Assembly: GCA_016234595.1 (NCBI GenBank)
Contig: JACRBG010000046.1
Coordinates: forward strand, 184,919-248,918
Source of the DNA: Chloroflexota bacterium
GTDB taxonomy: Bacteria > Chloroflexota > Anaerolineae > Aggregatilineales > J027
DNA length: 64,000 bases
Direction: 5' to 3'
How positions within the stretch are numbered: the stretch's first letter is position 1; each line of letters begins with the position of its first letter. The notes under the pieces were generated by a model. It had not been told where the DNA came from. It made no database searches and saw only the letters and a program-made list of their open reading frames with translations. Positions 19,809 through 28,542 of this stretch are shown piece after piece. The translations under genes were made by a program, and so were the position numbers.

Positions 19809-20613
19809 TTTGTTCACTTTTTTGCGACGCCTCAATTTTGCGATCTGGCTACCGATCGGGTTCTTAGTAGGGTTGATGCTGCTTGCTCCCCTCTTGGCAA
19901 TCTATGACCCCTTAACGCCCGTGTCGGACCATGCTCTAGCCGCTCCATCACAACAATATAGGCTCGGCACAGATTTGCTAGGGCGGGATGTGTTCAGTCG
20001 CTTGGCCTATGGTGGTCAACGCACATTGGGAGCAACATTGATTGCCACAGGAATTGCGGTTGCGGGCGGATTATCATGGGGGGGGATGCTCATTATTGCC
20101 CCAAATCCCTTGCGCTGGGTGCTTTCAATTTTACTGGATGCCCTTCTTGCCTTCCCCTCCATTTTGACCGCGCTAGTGATTTTGACGGCACTTAAGCCCA
20201 GCTTGATGACGCTAGGTATCGCATTGGGGATGGCTGGTATTCCGCTTTATGCCCAAGTGGCGGCAGATGCACTGCGGGCGACCCTAAGCCAGCCATTTAT
20301 TGAAGGGGCACGGAGCATAGGCGCAACCCGCTGGTACATCTTGACGCGGCATATCATCCCTACAGCGCTCCCTGCCCTCGCCGCATTTGGGTCAGTGATT
20401 TTTAGTTGGTCATTAATTTATCAGGCCGCCCTGACCTTTTTGGGATTGGGAGGTGACATCGCCCAGCCAGATTGGGGAACGATGTTGGCACAGGGCTATC
20501 GCACTATCCGCGAAACCCCCTTGTTAGTCATCGCACCGGGGGGCATGTTGATGGTGTGTGTATGGATGGCAAATTGGTTTGCAGATGGGGTAGGCAAATC
20601 GCCGTCACGGTGA
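19768..20613 (+). CDS. DppC-type ABC permease
   Basis: This partner permease of up to 281 residues has the DppC markers: YRLGTDLLGRDVFSRLAYGGQRTL, then IEGARSIGATRWYILTRHIIP as the EAA loop contacting the ATPase, and a terminal LTFLGLGGDIAQPDWGTML. The start is uncertain: TTG at 19768 overlaps the upstream gene by 41 bp, while TTG at 19810 directly follows its stop and still leaves the first helix complete. The 3' end overlaps the convergent gene by 9 bp. No ATPase gene follows, so it must borrow one, perhaps the fused DppD-DppF at 60581. Confidence 0.9.
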   Translation: MTHVSRITSRISLNLFTFLRRLNFAIWLPIGFLVGLMLLAPLLAIYDPLTPVSDHALAAPSQQYRLGTDLLGRDVFSRLAYGGQRTLGATLIATGIAVAGGLSWGGMLIIAPNPLRWVLSILLDALLAFPSILTALVILTALKPSLMTLGIALGMAGIPLYAQVAADALRATLSQPFIEGARSIGATRWYILTRHIIPTALPALAAFGSVIFSWSLIYQAALTFLGLGGDIAQPDWGTMLAQGYRTIRETPLLVIAPGGMLMVCVWMANWFADGVGKSPSR

Positions 20614-21414
20614 GATTTCAAAAGTCACCACTTTGCTAGTGATTCTCCCTTTCCAAACCCCTTGATCTTGGAACATGGGCGTCGCAGTAGGGGTTGACCC
20701 GTCAGGAGCGAATGCGGGTATAGGTCCACGGTTGGGATTATTGTAATAGGCGCGGATTTCGTACTCCCCTACCCCCATGTTCATACCAGCTAATTGTTGA
20801 GGCTCAAAAATCACCCGTACAGAACAACGTCGGCGTGATTGAATAACATGCAAATCCTCATAATCAAACGAGCTATTTAAATTGGCTGGGACGCCCTGCC
20901 GTAAGCTATCTGAATATGGTTGATTCGTCACCTTATTGCGGATTTCGAGGTAGATTCCACCCACTGAATCAGGAGACGCAGGTGAGCCAATGGCAACCGC
21001 GTCATCCACGAAATAGAAAGTAATCGCCCCTATATCCTCGTTTTGCAAAACCACATCCACAATCAGCGACTCGCCGACCTTAACAAGTGGATCCCCTTTA
21101 TCATTGGACTGATTGGCATCAATATCTAAAATGAGCTTTAAATCTTGCCGAGTATCTCCATTTTCGGCTAGCATGGAACGTTGATTGCCGCCCGGTGGAG
21201 ACATCAAGCTGAGGCAATCCGGGCCACTGCGTTTCAGTTCAGGGAACAAGGTTGGGACTGCCAACGATAAGGCAACCGCGATGGTGACAAAGCCAATCAC
21301 CAATTTGGTGTTTTCGGTATCAATAAAAAATCGGCGAGCTCGACGACGTGACCTGTAATAGGCATCTCCTACTGTGCCAGTCGCTCGATTTTTTACGCCT
21401 CTAATCCGCCCCAT
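20605..21414 (-). CDS. Membrane-anchored hypothetical protein, 269 aa
   Basis: This family is not recognised. An Arg-rich cytoplasmic N-terminus (RSRRRARR) precedes one membrane helix (about 38-57); the remaining about 210 residues should be outside and look beta-rich, with two isolated cysteines. The start ATG at 21414 lies inside the last codons of miaA (14-bp overlap) behind GAGGGTGG, so it is the third gene of a yraN-miaA unit. Its stop overlaps the convergent permease gene. Confidence 0.75.
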   Translation of the reverse strand: MGRIRGVKNRATGTVGDAYYRSRRRARRFFIDTENTKLVIGFVTIAVALSLAVPTLFPELKRSGPDCLSLMSPPGGNQRSMLAENGDTRQDLKLILDIDANQSNDKGDPLVKVGESLIVDVVLQNEDIGAITFYFVDDAVAIGSPASPDSVGGIYLEIRNKVTNQPYSDSLRQGVPANLNSSFDYEDLHVIQSRRRCSVRVIFEPQQLAGMNMGVGEYEIRAYYNNPNRGPIPAFAPDGSTPTATPMFQDQGVWKGRITSKVVTFEISP

Positions 21415-22369
21415 TATCCACCCTCTTCAGCCATTGCTGAATATGTGCCAGCATTTGACCAGCAGCCTCAGCATTACTTTCTAGCCACAACGCCGCCGGA
21501 TTATATTTACGAAACCAAGTATATTGCCGCCGGATAAAAGCATGGGTCTGATGACATAAATCAATTAGGGCTTCATCCAGCGACATCTCACCACGTAAAT
21601 AATACCCAATTTGCAGATAACCCAACCCGCTCATCGCCGACAAATTCCAAGTATAGCCTGCTTCAACCAGAGCGCGAACCTCATCAATTAATCCAACTTC
21701 GACCATCTGATGGATACGACGGTCGGCTCGTTCATATAATACTGCACGATCAGCCAGTGTTAGGCCGAATTGCAGCACGTCATAGGCTGGTGGATTTTTT
21801 TGCTGCAATTCCGAAAAAGGCCGCCCCGATTCAATTGAAACCTCCAAAGCCCGTACCACGCGCCGGATATTGCGCCCATCAATGCGTTCAGCCGTAATAG
21901 GGTCAACTGATCGTAGTTTTTCAAGCAAGGCTTCCCAACCCTGTGTTTCGGCATAGGCTTCTAATTCTGAGCGCAGTTGATAATTCGCCTGTACCTTGGG
22001 GAATTGCCAGCCCTCCAATAAAGCTGTGATATATTGGCCTGTGCCTCCTACGATGAAAGGCAATTTACCACGCGCCAGAATGTCGTCAATCGCTGAGGCA
22101 GCTTGGGTTTGAAAATCAACGGCGGTGTAATTTTGGTCGGGGGTTACGACATCAATCAGAAGATGCGGAATAGTGGCACGTTGTTCGGGGGTAGGTTTGG
22201 CCGTGCCAATATCCATGTATTGATAGACTTGGCGGCTATCCGCGCTGATAATTTCGCCGCCGAGCGCTTGGGCCACTTGAATCGCTGTATCGGTTTTGCC
22301 AACTGCTGTCGGGCCAATAATCACAACAACGGGGCGACGGGAGACCTTTTCACCAGCTAATGGCATCAT
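21401..22369 (-). CDS. miaA: tRNA dimethylallyltransferase
   Basis: MiaA transfers a dimethylallyl group to N6 of A37 in tRNAs reading UNN codons. The 322-residue protein has the P-loop GPTAVGKTDTA (about 18-28), the substrate motif ISADSRQVYQYMDIGTAKP, a PHLLIDVV segment, FIVGGTGQYI and the C-terminal RRQYTWFRK. The first of two adjacent ATGs (22369) is behind GAAGGTG. It overlaps yraN by 20 bp and the next gene by 14 bp. Confidence 0.96.
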   Translation of the reverse strand: MMPLAGEKVSRRPVVVIIGPTAVGKTDTAIQVAQALGGEIISADSRQVYQYMDIGTAKPTPEQRATIPHLLIDVVTPDQNYTAVDFQTQAASAIDDILARGKLPFIVGGTGQYITALLEGWQFPKVQANYQLRSELEAYAETQGWEALLEKLRSVDPITAERIDGRNIRRVVRALEVSIESGRPFSELQQKNPPAYDVLQFGLTLADRAVLYERADRRIHQMVEVGLIDEVRALVEAGYTWNLSAMSGLGYLQIGYYLRGEMSLDEALIDLCHQTHAFIRRQYTWFRKYNPAALWLESNAEAAGQMLAHIQQWLKRVDNGAD

Positions 22370-22727
22370 GAATCACCTTCACCGTGAATGTGCCGTCATT
22401 GGCAAGGGCAAGTCCGACCACATCAATCCGAATAGGTGTAGCCTCGTCAATATCTTTCTCAAAGCGGTAGGTCGTCGCAAGTTCCAACAATTTTGCCTGT
22501 TTGCGCGCATTGACACTCGCCAGTGCGTTTTCCATCGCTACCCGACCCCGCCGTGTGCGAACTTCAATCACCACAAGTGCCTTATTATCTTGCATAATTA
22601 AATCAATTTCGCCAGTCCGGCAACGCCAATTACGCTCAATGAGTTGCCAACCCAAGCCCAGTAAATGTTGGGCAGCAATAGCTTCTCCTTGTTGGCCGAG
22701 AGACTTGCGAGTCGAACTGGTTGGCAT
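22350..22727 (-). CDS. yraN: YraN/UPF0102 family nuclease-fold protein
   Basis: This is a small protein (125 aa) of the UPF0102 family, with GQQGEAIAAQHLLGLGWQLIERNWR, then TGEIDLIMQDN and VVIEVRTRR. The last two correspond to the D and ExK positions of a PD-(D/E)xK-like fold; here the usual Lys of EVKTR is Arg. The family's cellular role is unsettled. The ATG at 22727 has TTGGAGA upstream and a -10 box nearby. It leads the miaA unit. Confidence 0.92.
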   Translation of the reverse strand: MPTSSTRKSLGQQGEAIAAQHLLGLGWQLIERNWRCRTGEIDLIMQDNKALVVIEVRTRRGRVAMENALASVNARKQAKLLELATTYRFEKDIDEATPIRIDVVGLALANDGTFTVKVIHDAISW

Positions 22728-22751
22728 AGTACAATCTCCAAATAAGCCATC

Positions 22752-22757
22752 ATTATA
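22752..22757 (-). promoter_or_regulatory. -10 box for yraN-miaA
   Basis: A perfect TATAAT on the minus strand lies 25 bp before the yraN ATG. TTGGTC, three of six -35 matches, stands 16 bp further upstream. It is divergent from the promoter at 22787. Confidence 0.5.
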
Positions 22758-22786
22758 GCAACGGCCTGCAATTGACCAAAAGGGCG

Positions 22787-22795
22787 TGTTATAAT
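22787..22795 (+). promoter_or_regulatory. Extended -10 promoter for the cNMP-binding gene
   Basis: TGTTATAAT is a perfect extended -10 element (TGnTATAAT). It lies 44 bp upstream of the ATG at 22839. Because it overlaps the possible earlier start at 22794, it supports the later start. Confidence 0.6.
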
Positions 22796-22838
22796 GACAT
22801 TTGTCTCACAACAAACTGGTTTTGTGGAGTGCAACCTA

Positions 22839-23339
22839 ATGTCCATAACCCCGATTCTTAAAGAGGCCGATATTTTTTATGATTTAACCCCAACCCAGTT
22901 GGAGTTAATTGCCTCAATTTGCCATACGCAGACCTACAATGGTGGGGATGTGATTTTTACTGAAAACTCGGCCAGTGCCGAATTATATGTCGTTGCTGAA
23001 GGGGAAGTTGAAATTCAGGTGGATGCCGCCATTTTTGGTAAAGGCAATACAGGGCGCTTGACTGGCCCACGCACCGTCGCAACCTTCCGCCTTGGGCAAT
23101 CCTTCGGCGAGGTCGCCCTGTTAGATGAGGGTCTGCGTTCAGCTACAGCCCGCTGTGCCAAAAATGGAACGACCCTCATTATCATCCCGCGTGATCGCCT
23201 AATGAAACTTTGCGACATGTACCCCCAACTTGGCTATCGGTTGATGCTTAATTTGGCGACCGACCTTGCCATGAAAATTCGTGGGGCGGATATGCAAATC
23301 CGCGAACAAATTATGTATTCTCAACAATCTGAGGAGTAG
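22839..23339 (+). CDS. Cyclic-nucleotide-binding-domain protein
   Basis: This 166-residue protein is essentially one Crp-like cyclic-nucleotide-binding beta-barrel: PTQLELIASICHTQTY, then ADVIFTEN-like GGDVIFTENSASAELYVVAEGEVEI, then FGEVALLDEGLRSATARC as the phosphate-binding cassette, with Arg in SATAR. No helix-turn-helix follows, so it is not a standard Crp regulator; it is more likely a stand-alone sensor or an adaptor. The start at 22839 is chosen because GTGGAG precedes it and a -10 box lies at 22790. cinA follows after 8 bp. Confidence 0.85.
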   Translation: MSITPILKEADIFYDLTPTQLELIASICHTQTYNGGDVIFTENSASAELYVVAEGEVEIQVDAAIFGKGNTGRLTGPRTVATFRLGQSFGEVALLDEGLRSATARCAKNGTTLIIIPRDRLMKLCDMYPQLGYRLMLNLATDLAMKIRGADMQIREQIMYSQQSEE

Positions 23340-23347
23340 CCCTCTGT

Positions 23348-24559
23348 ATGAACGCCGAAATTATTGCCATCGGCACGGAGCTTTTGTTAGGTGAAATCAC
23401 CGACACAAATTCGACCCATATTGCCCGAACCCTACGTGATATTGGGGTCAACCTATTTTATGTGACGAGTGTAGGTGATAATCTGCCACGAATTACGCAG
23501 TCCATCCAATTGGGTCTTTCCCGCAGTGATGTCATTATCACGACGGGTGGGCTTGGGCCAACTGTAGACGATATGACCCGTCAAGCAGTTTCTGATGCAA
23601 CTGGCCGTCCACTGGAATTTCACCAAGCCTTGCTTGATCAGATCGCTGAACGATTCCGCCGTTTTGGGTCACGCATGAGTGAAAACAACCGCCAGCAGGC
23701 CCATATTCCAGCAGGTGCTATTCTAATTGAAAACCCGGTGGGAACAGCCCCCTGCTTTATCGTTGAAACTGAGCATGGCACTATCATCAGCCTACCGGGT
23801 GTTCCCAGCGAAATGAAATTTCTACTTAGTCAGCGCGTGATTCCTTATCTGCAAGACAAGATGGGGCAAAAAGGCATTATCAAGGCGCTTGTTTTGAAGA
23901 CAGCGGGGATCGGCGAGAGCCTGATTGATGAAAAGATCGCTGATTTGATGACCTATGCCAATCCAACGGTGGGGCTTGCTGCTCATACAGGCCAAACGGA
24001 CATTCGTATCACCGCCCGTGCCGACACCGAAACCGAAGCCGACGAGATGATTGCCAAGATCGAACATGTTATACGTCAACGGTTGGGTGATTTTATTTAT
24101 GGTACAGGCAAAGACCCATTGGAAAATGCTGTGGTGGCCCTCTTGCAAAAGATAGGCGGCAAGGTGGCGCTCTGGGAGACTGGAACAGGTGGCACATTAC
24201 GTGACCGTTTGAAAGGCGTCACGGGCGGGGAATCCGTCATTGAGTCATCGTCGGTTTATGATGGTCTTACCGGATTGCACAGCGCCCTACCCGAACTTGA
24301 CCACGGTGTTGAACAGGCTGATTTGAAAGGGCATGTTGAAAATATCGCACGGCATACTTTTAGCAATAGCACAGCTACTGCTGCAATTGCCGTCGCTACA
24401 AGCAACGAAGGCACAGCAATCGCCGTCGCTAGTGAGCATGAGACCCGCGCCCGGTCGTATGGTTTTGGTGGTGAAGCTACCCAAGCCCCTACATGGGCCA
24501 CGACATGGGGCCTTAGCATGGCTTGGAAAATCTTGCGCGATTCACCCCCATCTAACTGA
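23348..24559 (+). CDS. cinA: CinA family protein with degenerate deamidase domain
   Basis: The 403-residue protein has an intact N-terminal MoaB/MogA-like (COG1058) domain: MNAEIIAIGTELLLGEITDTN, then TTGGLGPTVDDMTRQAV, and LPGVPSEMKF. This domain hydrolyses ADP-ribose-type pyrophosphates in characterised CinA. The C-terminal domain is normally an NMN deamidase with ESCTGG and a late GDRxxVR. Here the first reads ETGTGG and the second GGEATQAP, so key Ser and Arg positions are changed and activity is doubtful. It is cotranscribed with the cNMP-binding gene and ends about 40 bp before a hairpin. Confidence 0.9.
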   Translation: MNAEIIAIGTELLLGEITDTNSTHIARTLRDIGVNLFYVTSVGDNLPRITQSIQLGLSRSDVIITTGGLGPTVDDMTRQAVSDATGRPLEFHQALLDQIAERFRRFGSRMSENNRQQAHIPAGAILIENPVGTAPCFIVETEHGTIISLPGVPSEMKFLLSQRVIPYLQDKMGQKGIIKALVLKTAGIGESLIDEKIADLMTYANPTVGLAAHTGQTDIRITARADTETEADEMIAKIEHVIRQRLGDFIYGTGKDPLENAVVALLQKIGGKVALWETGTGGTLRDRLKGVTGGESVIESSSVYDGLTGLHSALPELDHGVEQADLKGHVENIARHTFSNSTATAAIAVATSNEGTAIAVASEHETRARSYGFGGEATQAPTWATTWGLSMAWKILRDSPPSN

Positions 24560-24597
24560 TCTAAAAGTTACAGAAATTCATCCTCTCGGCTATGTGT

Positions 24598-24632
24598 GGC
24601 ACGGTGTAGTGAATATACCCGTGCCATTTTTT
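24598..24632 (+). terminator. Rho-independent terminator after cinA
   Basis: A perfect 7-bp stem, GGCACGG (24598-24604) with CCGTGCC (24619-24625), has a 14-nt loop and is followed by ATTTTTT. Confidence 0.6.
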
Positions 24633-24883
24633 GGTAATACGAGTAGACATCAGCCTCCAATTTTCGGATGGTTCACTCTTTTCTCAGTCAATTTGTGCAC
24701 TCATGACTATACGTAGTGAAAATACACCCTCAGTATGATTAGAGGAAGTGAGAAAAGCCCTTCAACTTTCAGGCTTTGTTTTCACATTTCGAGAATTTAG
24801 AATAGATGCTCAGCGCGGGTGAATCACGCCTTATAGTCTTGCAGATTGGCGGGGCATTCTCACCTAATTGAATTGAGTTTCTA
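24633..24883. other. Non-coding gap before the MFS gene
   Basis: About 250 bp, noticeably AT-richer than its surroundings. I see no RNA gene and no convincing promoter pair. It must contain the promoter for the MFS gene unless transcription reads through the cinA terminator. Confidence 0.4.
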
Positions 24884-26299
24884 TTGACTACACGATTATC
24901 GTCACTACCTCAAGGGATGCGAACTTTTCTGCGGATTTGGAGCGGGCAGACAGTCTCCCAAATTGGCAGCCGAATGACCAATTTTGGCCTGACCCTCTGG
25001 ATATGGGGGCAAACAGGCAAGGCAACCTCAGTTTCCCTGATGGTCTTTTTTAGCCTGCTACCAATGGTTTTTATCGCACCCATTGCTGGGGTATTGGTCG
25101 ATCGTTGGAATCGCAAAATTTTGATGTTAGGCAGCGATTCTGTAGCAGGGCTTTCAACAGTTGTGCTTTTGATCCTCTATCTAACAGGTCATTTGGAAAT
25201 CTGGCATCTCTATATCACTAGCGCGATAAACATGACCTTTAGTCAATTACAAACCATCGCATTTTCGGCCTCAATCTCAGTACTCGTACCACCCGAACAA
25301 TACAGCCGAGTCAGCGGTTTGCGTTTCATCACCAACTATGGGGCATCCATCATTGGGCCCGCTTTTGCCGGAGTATTGTATTACACGGTCAAACTACCCG
25401 GCATTATGGCAATTGACCTGTTAACCCTCTCCATTGGCCTTTCAACATTGGCAATGGCTCGTATTCCACGCGCCGCCGAAACCGAAGCCGGACGCGAAAG
25501 TCGCCAAAATTGGTGGACAGAAATCAGCTATGGCTTCCATTATCTTCGTGCCCGTCCAAGTCTGCTGGCTCTATCATTGACCGTTGTCACCTTTTGGTTT
25601 GTGCATGATCTTGGTGGTGCTCTTTATGCTCCGCTGGTCTTGGCGCGAAGTGGCGATAGCGCTCGCACATTGGCTACTGTCAGCACGGCAGCAGGACTAG
25701 GTGGAGTCACGGGGGCCATATTTATGAGCGCATGGGGCGGTGGCAAATTTCGGCGCATTCATCCGTTTTTGATAGGCACAATTGGGGCAGGCATCGCCAA
25801 AACAATTTTTGGGTTCGGGCAAAGTCTGGTCGTTTGGTTCCCGGCCCAGATTTTTTCGTCGTTCAATTTTCCAATACGGGGTGGTGCGATTGACAGCATT
25901 TGGATGTCAAAAGTTGAACCCGATATTCAAGGGCGAGTGTTCGCATTTAATCAACTCCTAGAGGGCATTTTAACTGCCTCAGCAACATTGATGGCTGGCC
26001 CATTAGCCGACCAAGTATTCGAGCCTGCCATGCGTCCAAACGGTAGCTTATCAGGGATATTCGGTTGGCTGGTCGGCACAGGAACAGGGTCAGGCATCGC
26101 CGTGATTTACATCAGCATGGCGCTGATGATGATTGCCATCGGCTTGGTGGGGTATATGTTGCCAGCGGTGCGGAATGTGGAGAAAATCGCCCCAGATTAT
26201 ACAATTGGTGAAAATACTAGTAGCATTGAGTCTCAAATTCAGATTCCCATTGTTCCTCATATGGAACTGGAGGTAATCAATGCATTCTCCGAATCGTAA
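24884..26299 (+). CDS. MFS-family exporter (MFS_3 type)
   Basis: This is a 471-residue transporter with about 12 membrane helices. The loop between helices 2 and 3 reads GVLVDRWNRK, the MFS motif A, and FWSGQTVSQIGSRM-like IWSGQTVSQIGSRMTNFGL at the start is typical of the drug/siderophore exporter group. It probably effluxes a small molecule with proton motive force. The start is a TTG at 24884 with a weak ribosome-binding site; a later ATG (24917) is possible. The C-terminus overlaps the next gene by 20 bp. Confidence 0.9.
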   Translation: MTTRLSSLPQGMRTFLRIWSGQTVSQIGSRMTNFGLTLWIWGQTGKATSVSLMVFFSLLPMVFIAPIAGVLVDRWNRKILMLGSDSVAGLSTVVLLILYLTGHLEIWHLYITSAINMTFSQLQTIAFSASISVLVPPEQYSRVSGLRFITNYGASIIGPAFAGVLYYTVKLPGIMAIDLLTLSIGLSTLAMARIPRAAETEAGRESRQNWWTEISYGFHYLRARPSLLALSLTVVTFWFVHDLGGALYAPLVLARSGDSARTLATVSTAAGLGGVTGAIFMSAWGGGKFRRIHPFLIGTIGAGIAKTIFGFGQSLVVWFPAQIFSSFNFPIRGGAIDSIWMSKVEPDIQGRVFAFNQLLEGILTASATLMAGPLADQVFEPAMRPNGSLSGIFGWLVGTGTGSGIAVIYISMALMMIAIGLVGYMLPAVRNVEKIAPDYTIGENTSSIESQIQIPIVPHMELEVINAFSES

Positions 26300-27473
26300 A
26301 CAAGATGATAGGCTACAGCTTTTTGATGATCTCGATAGAAAAGATTTAAGAGCAGCCACCTATACTGAGCCTTATTTTTCCTATTTGAACTATACAGCCA
26401 GACCGCTATTTGAAAATCTAAGGAATATTCTCCAAGATTGGTTCGACAGTTTTGATGCAAAAGAGGAAAAACGGCTAAAGGTCTGGAAAGAGTTTCGCTC
26501 GGAAAATAATCAGTTACACACCAATGCTTTCTTTGAAATATATCTCCACTTCTTGTTAAGCCGCATGGGTTTTCATGTTGAAATCGAGCCAGAATGGTAC
26601 AAGAACCAGCCTGATTTTCTGCTCACTAGTTCAAACGGTCAAAAAATACTTTTTGAAGCTACAAATATATTTTCTGACCGAATCTTTGGGCCTCTAGGAA
26701 AATACGAACAAAAGCTCATAGATGCGCTAAATAGCAATCTGTCCTCACCAGACTATTTTGTTGGCATAGTATTTGAAGGTAGTCCTATCAATACTCCCCC
26801 ATATGCACAAATAGTTCGTCACGTACAATCCGAAATCGACAAATTAGAATATGACCAAGTTGTTCTGCAAAGACAATTCTATCGCAACCAAGGCTTATTC
26901 AAAATTCCCGATTGGAAGAAAAAGGGTTGGCATATTGAGTTTTCAATTTCCCCGAAAAGAAAATTAAGAGGGGATCCTACAGTCGAGCCGATTGGATGGC
27001 ACATGCGAGATATTTTGTGGGATCAGGTAAATTCGATTAGAACCAAACTTGAGAGTAAGTACAGTCATTATGGAGACCCTGACATTCCTTTTGTCATTGC
27101 AATAAATATTGTCGCACCATTCGTTTCTGAGATTCACACATTAGAGGCGCTTTTCGGGGATGAGACTTTATATGTTTCAGCTTCTGGTCAGATAGTCGAA
27201 GGCAGAGAATCAAATGGTTCATGGCGTGAATCAAATCGTTGGCAGAAAACACGCATTAGTGGGGTTTGTATTTTTGACAGCTTACTCCCAATGAACTTAC
27301 ACAGAAACGCTCCTATTTTATGGCATCACCCTATGGCAGCCCATCCTTTCCCACAAGAACTATGGCGACTAGATCAAAAAGTTCCTAATCATGAACAACA
27401 TGGCTACATAGACTTGAAGGGCAGAGGCATAGCAGAATTATTGGGCTTGGATATAAGTCAATTATCCGAATAA
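26280..27473 (+). CDS. Hypothetical protein with PD-(D/E)xK-like motif
   Basis: This 397-residue family is not recognised. A nuclease-like core appears at residues 83-130: Glu86 in a helix, Asp112 in QPDFLL and Glu126 in LFEATN. The usual Lys of ExK is Thr128, so catalytic activity is uncertain. Positions and the helix-strand order (a 'GFHVEIEPE' strand before the Asp) fit the restriction-endonuclease fold. The ATG at 26280 has GGAGG 5 bp upstream, inside the MFS gene. The gene is AT-richer than its neighbours. It faces a Mrr-type endonuclease tail-to-tail 6 bp away, which hints at DNA defence but does not prove it. Confidence 0.65.
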   Translation: MHSPNRKQDDRLQLFDDLDRKDLRAATYTEPYFSYLNYTARPLFENLRNILQDWFDSFDAKEEKRLKVWKEFRSENNQLHTNAFFEIYLHFLLSRMGFHVEIEPEWYKNQPDFLLTSSNGQKILFEATNIFSDRIFGPLGKYEQKLIDALNSNLSSPDYFVGIVFEGSPINTPPYAQIVRHVQSEIDKLEYDQVVLQRQFYRNQGLFKIPDWKKKGWHIEFSISPKRKLRGDPTVEPIGWHMRDILWDQVNSIRTKLESKYSHYGDPDIPFVIAINIVAPFVSEIHTLEALFGDETLYVSASGQIVEGRESNGSWRESNRWQKTRISGVCIFDSLLPMNLHRNAPILWHHPMAAHPFPQELWRLDQKVPNHEQHGYIDLKGRGIAELLGLDISQLSE

Positions 27474-27479
27474 CAAGGC

Positions 27480-28514
27480 TTAATCCCCCACCTCCTCAAT
27501 TACCAAACTGTCGCTATCAAAACTGACGACGGCCACCTGCTCTACCCGCACGCCAATGCGATGTTCAATCAGCAAGTCGGTCAATTTATCTCCGTCAATT
27601 AAAATAATCGGCGCGGTGTTGGGCAAGCGGGCCACATCCATCGCTCCTTTGGTAAATGCAGCAGTAGTCATTACTAAGCCCTGATCAATATCGCCCATTG
27701 CCAACATATCGCCACGAAATTGACTGACGACAGGCCGCCCAACATTCCCGCTGGTGCGTTTGACCTGAATGGCGGTACGGGCCTGCAAAATCCCTACCCG
27801 CACCTCCGCCACAATATCAATGCCTCCATCTGAACCTCGTTCAGTCACAATGATGTTGTTATAGCCCATCTTGCCCAGTAGCCGCCCAATCAGATGTTCA
27901 AACGCATAAGGGTCAACATTCAACAGCACATTCTTTAACTGGCGTTTGACCTCATGGCGTTGTTTTTCGGCCATGCGTGAAATAGTATCCACTTCACTTT
28001 CCCATTCGGCCAAGCCAAACATACCCGGCCCCTCGCGTCGAAAAACTGAGGATAGGCTATTCTCTTGAATATCGGTATACAACTGGGCCGATAATGAGGC
28101 TTCGGGAGTCATGCCCTGCGGATTTATCAAGCCCAATTCAAGGGCAATTTGGGTAATTTCGGCATAGGACATGGCCCGCCCTTCAGATTTGAGAACTTCA
28201 TAGGCAGCGTCTTTATAACTCAAAAACTCGCCATGTTGCCGAAAAATAGCATTGTCTATCACATTTTCAGGGATGGGGTCATCTTCAGCCCGAAGGGTAT
28301 AACGACCTCGTTCAACCCGCTTAAAGGGTGAAATTTCGATACCGTCTTGTTCACGGCGCAGGCTAGTAATGATGACACCCGCCATTGTTTGACGCGGAGT
28401 TTGGCCCATCGTATCAATTAGTCCAGCCTCCAGCGCCGAGCGGGTAATTTCAGCCACCGATAATGGCCGTTCCGCTTGACGCAACACTTCAACAGCAGCT
28501 TGTAAAAATGTCAT
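27480..28514 (-). CDS. Mrr-type restriction endonuclease with two HARE-HTH domains
   Basis: This 344-residue protein opens with two winged-helix HARE-HTH domains (about 1-75 and 90-165: TFLQAAVEVLRQAERPLSVAEI and SYKDAAYEVLKSEGRAMSYAEI). These are followed by an Mrr catalytic domain (about 195-320) with FEHLIGRLLGKMGY, the Asp in SDGGIDIVAE and the QxK in AIQVKR. Mrr enzymes cut DNA bearing modified bases, and HARE-HTH domains are predicted to read DNA modification or promoter state. It is a single gene with no methyltransferase nearby, consistent with a type IV-like system. Confidence 0.88.
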   Translation of the reverse strand: MTFLQAAVEVLRQAERPLSVAEITRSALEAGLIDTMGQTPRQTMAGVIITSLRREQDGIEISPFKRVERGRYTLRAEDDPIPENVIDNAIFRQHGEFLSYKDAAYEVLKSEGRAMSYAEITQIALELGLINPQGMTPEASLSAQLYTDIQENSLSSVFRREGPGMFGLAEWESEVDTISRMAEKQRHEVKRQLKNVLLNVDPYAFEHLIGRLLGKMGYNNIIVTERGSDGGIDIVAEVRVGILQARTAIQVKRTSGNVGRPVVSQFRGDMLAMGDIDQGLVMTTAAFTKGAMDVARLPNTAPIILIDGDKLTDLLIEHRIGVRVEQVAVVSFDSDSLVIEEVGD

Positions 28515-28542
28515 GGCATCTCATCTAAAAACATAGAAGGGG

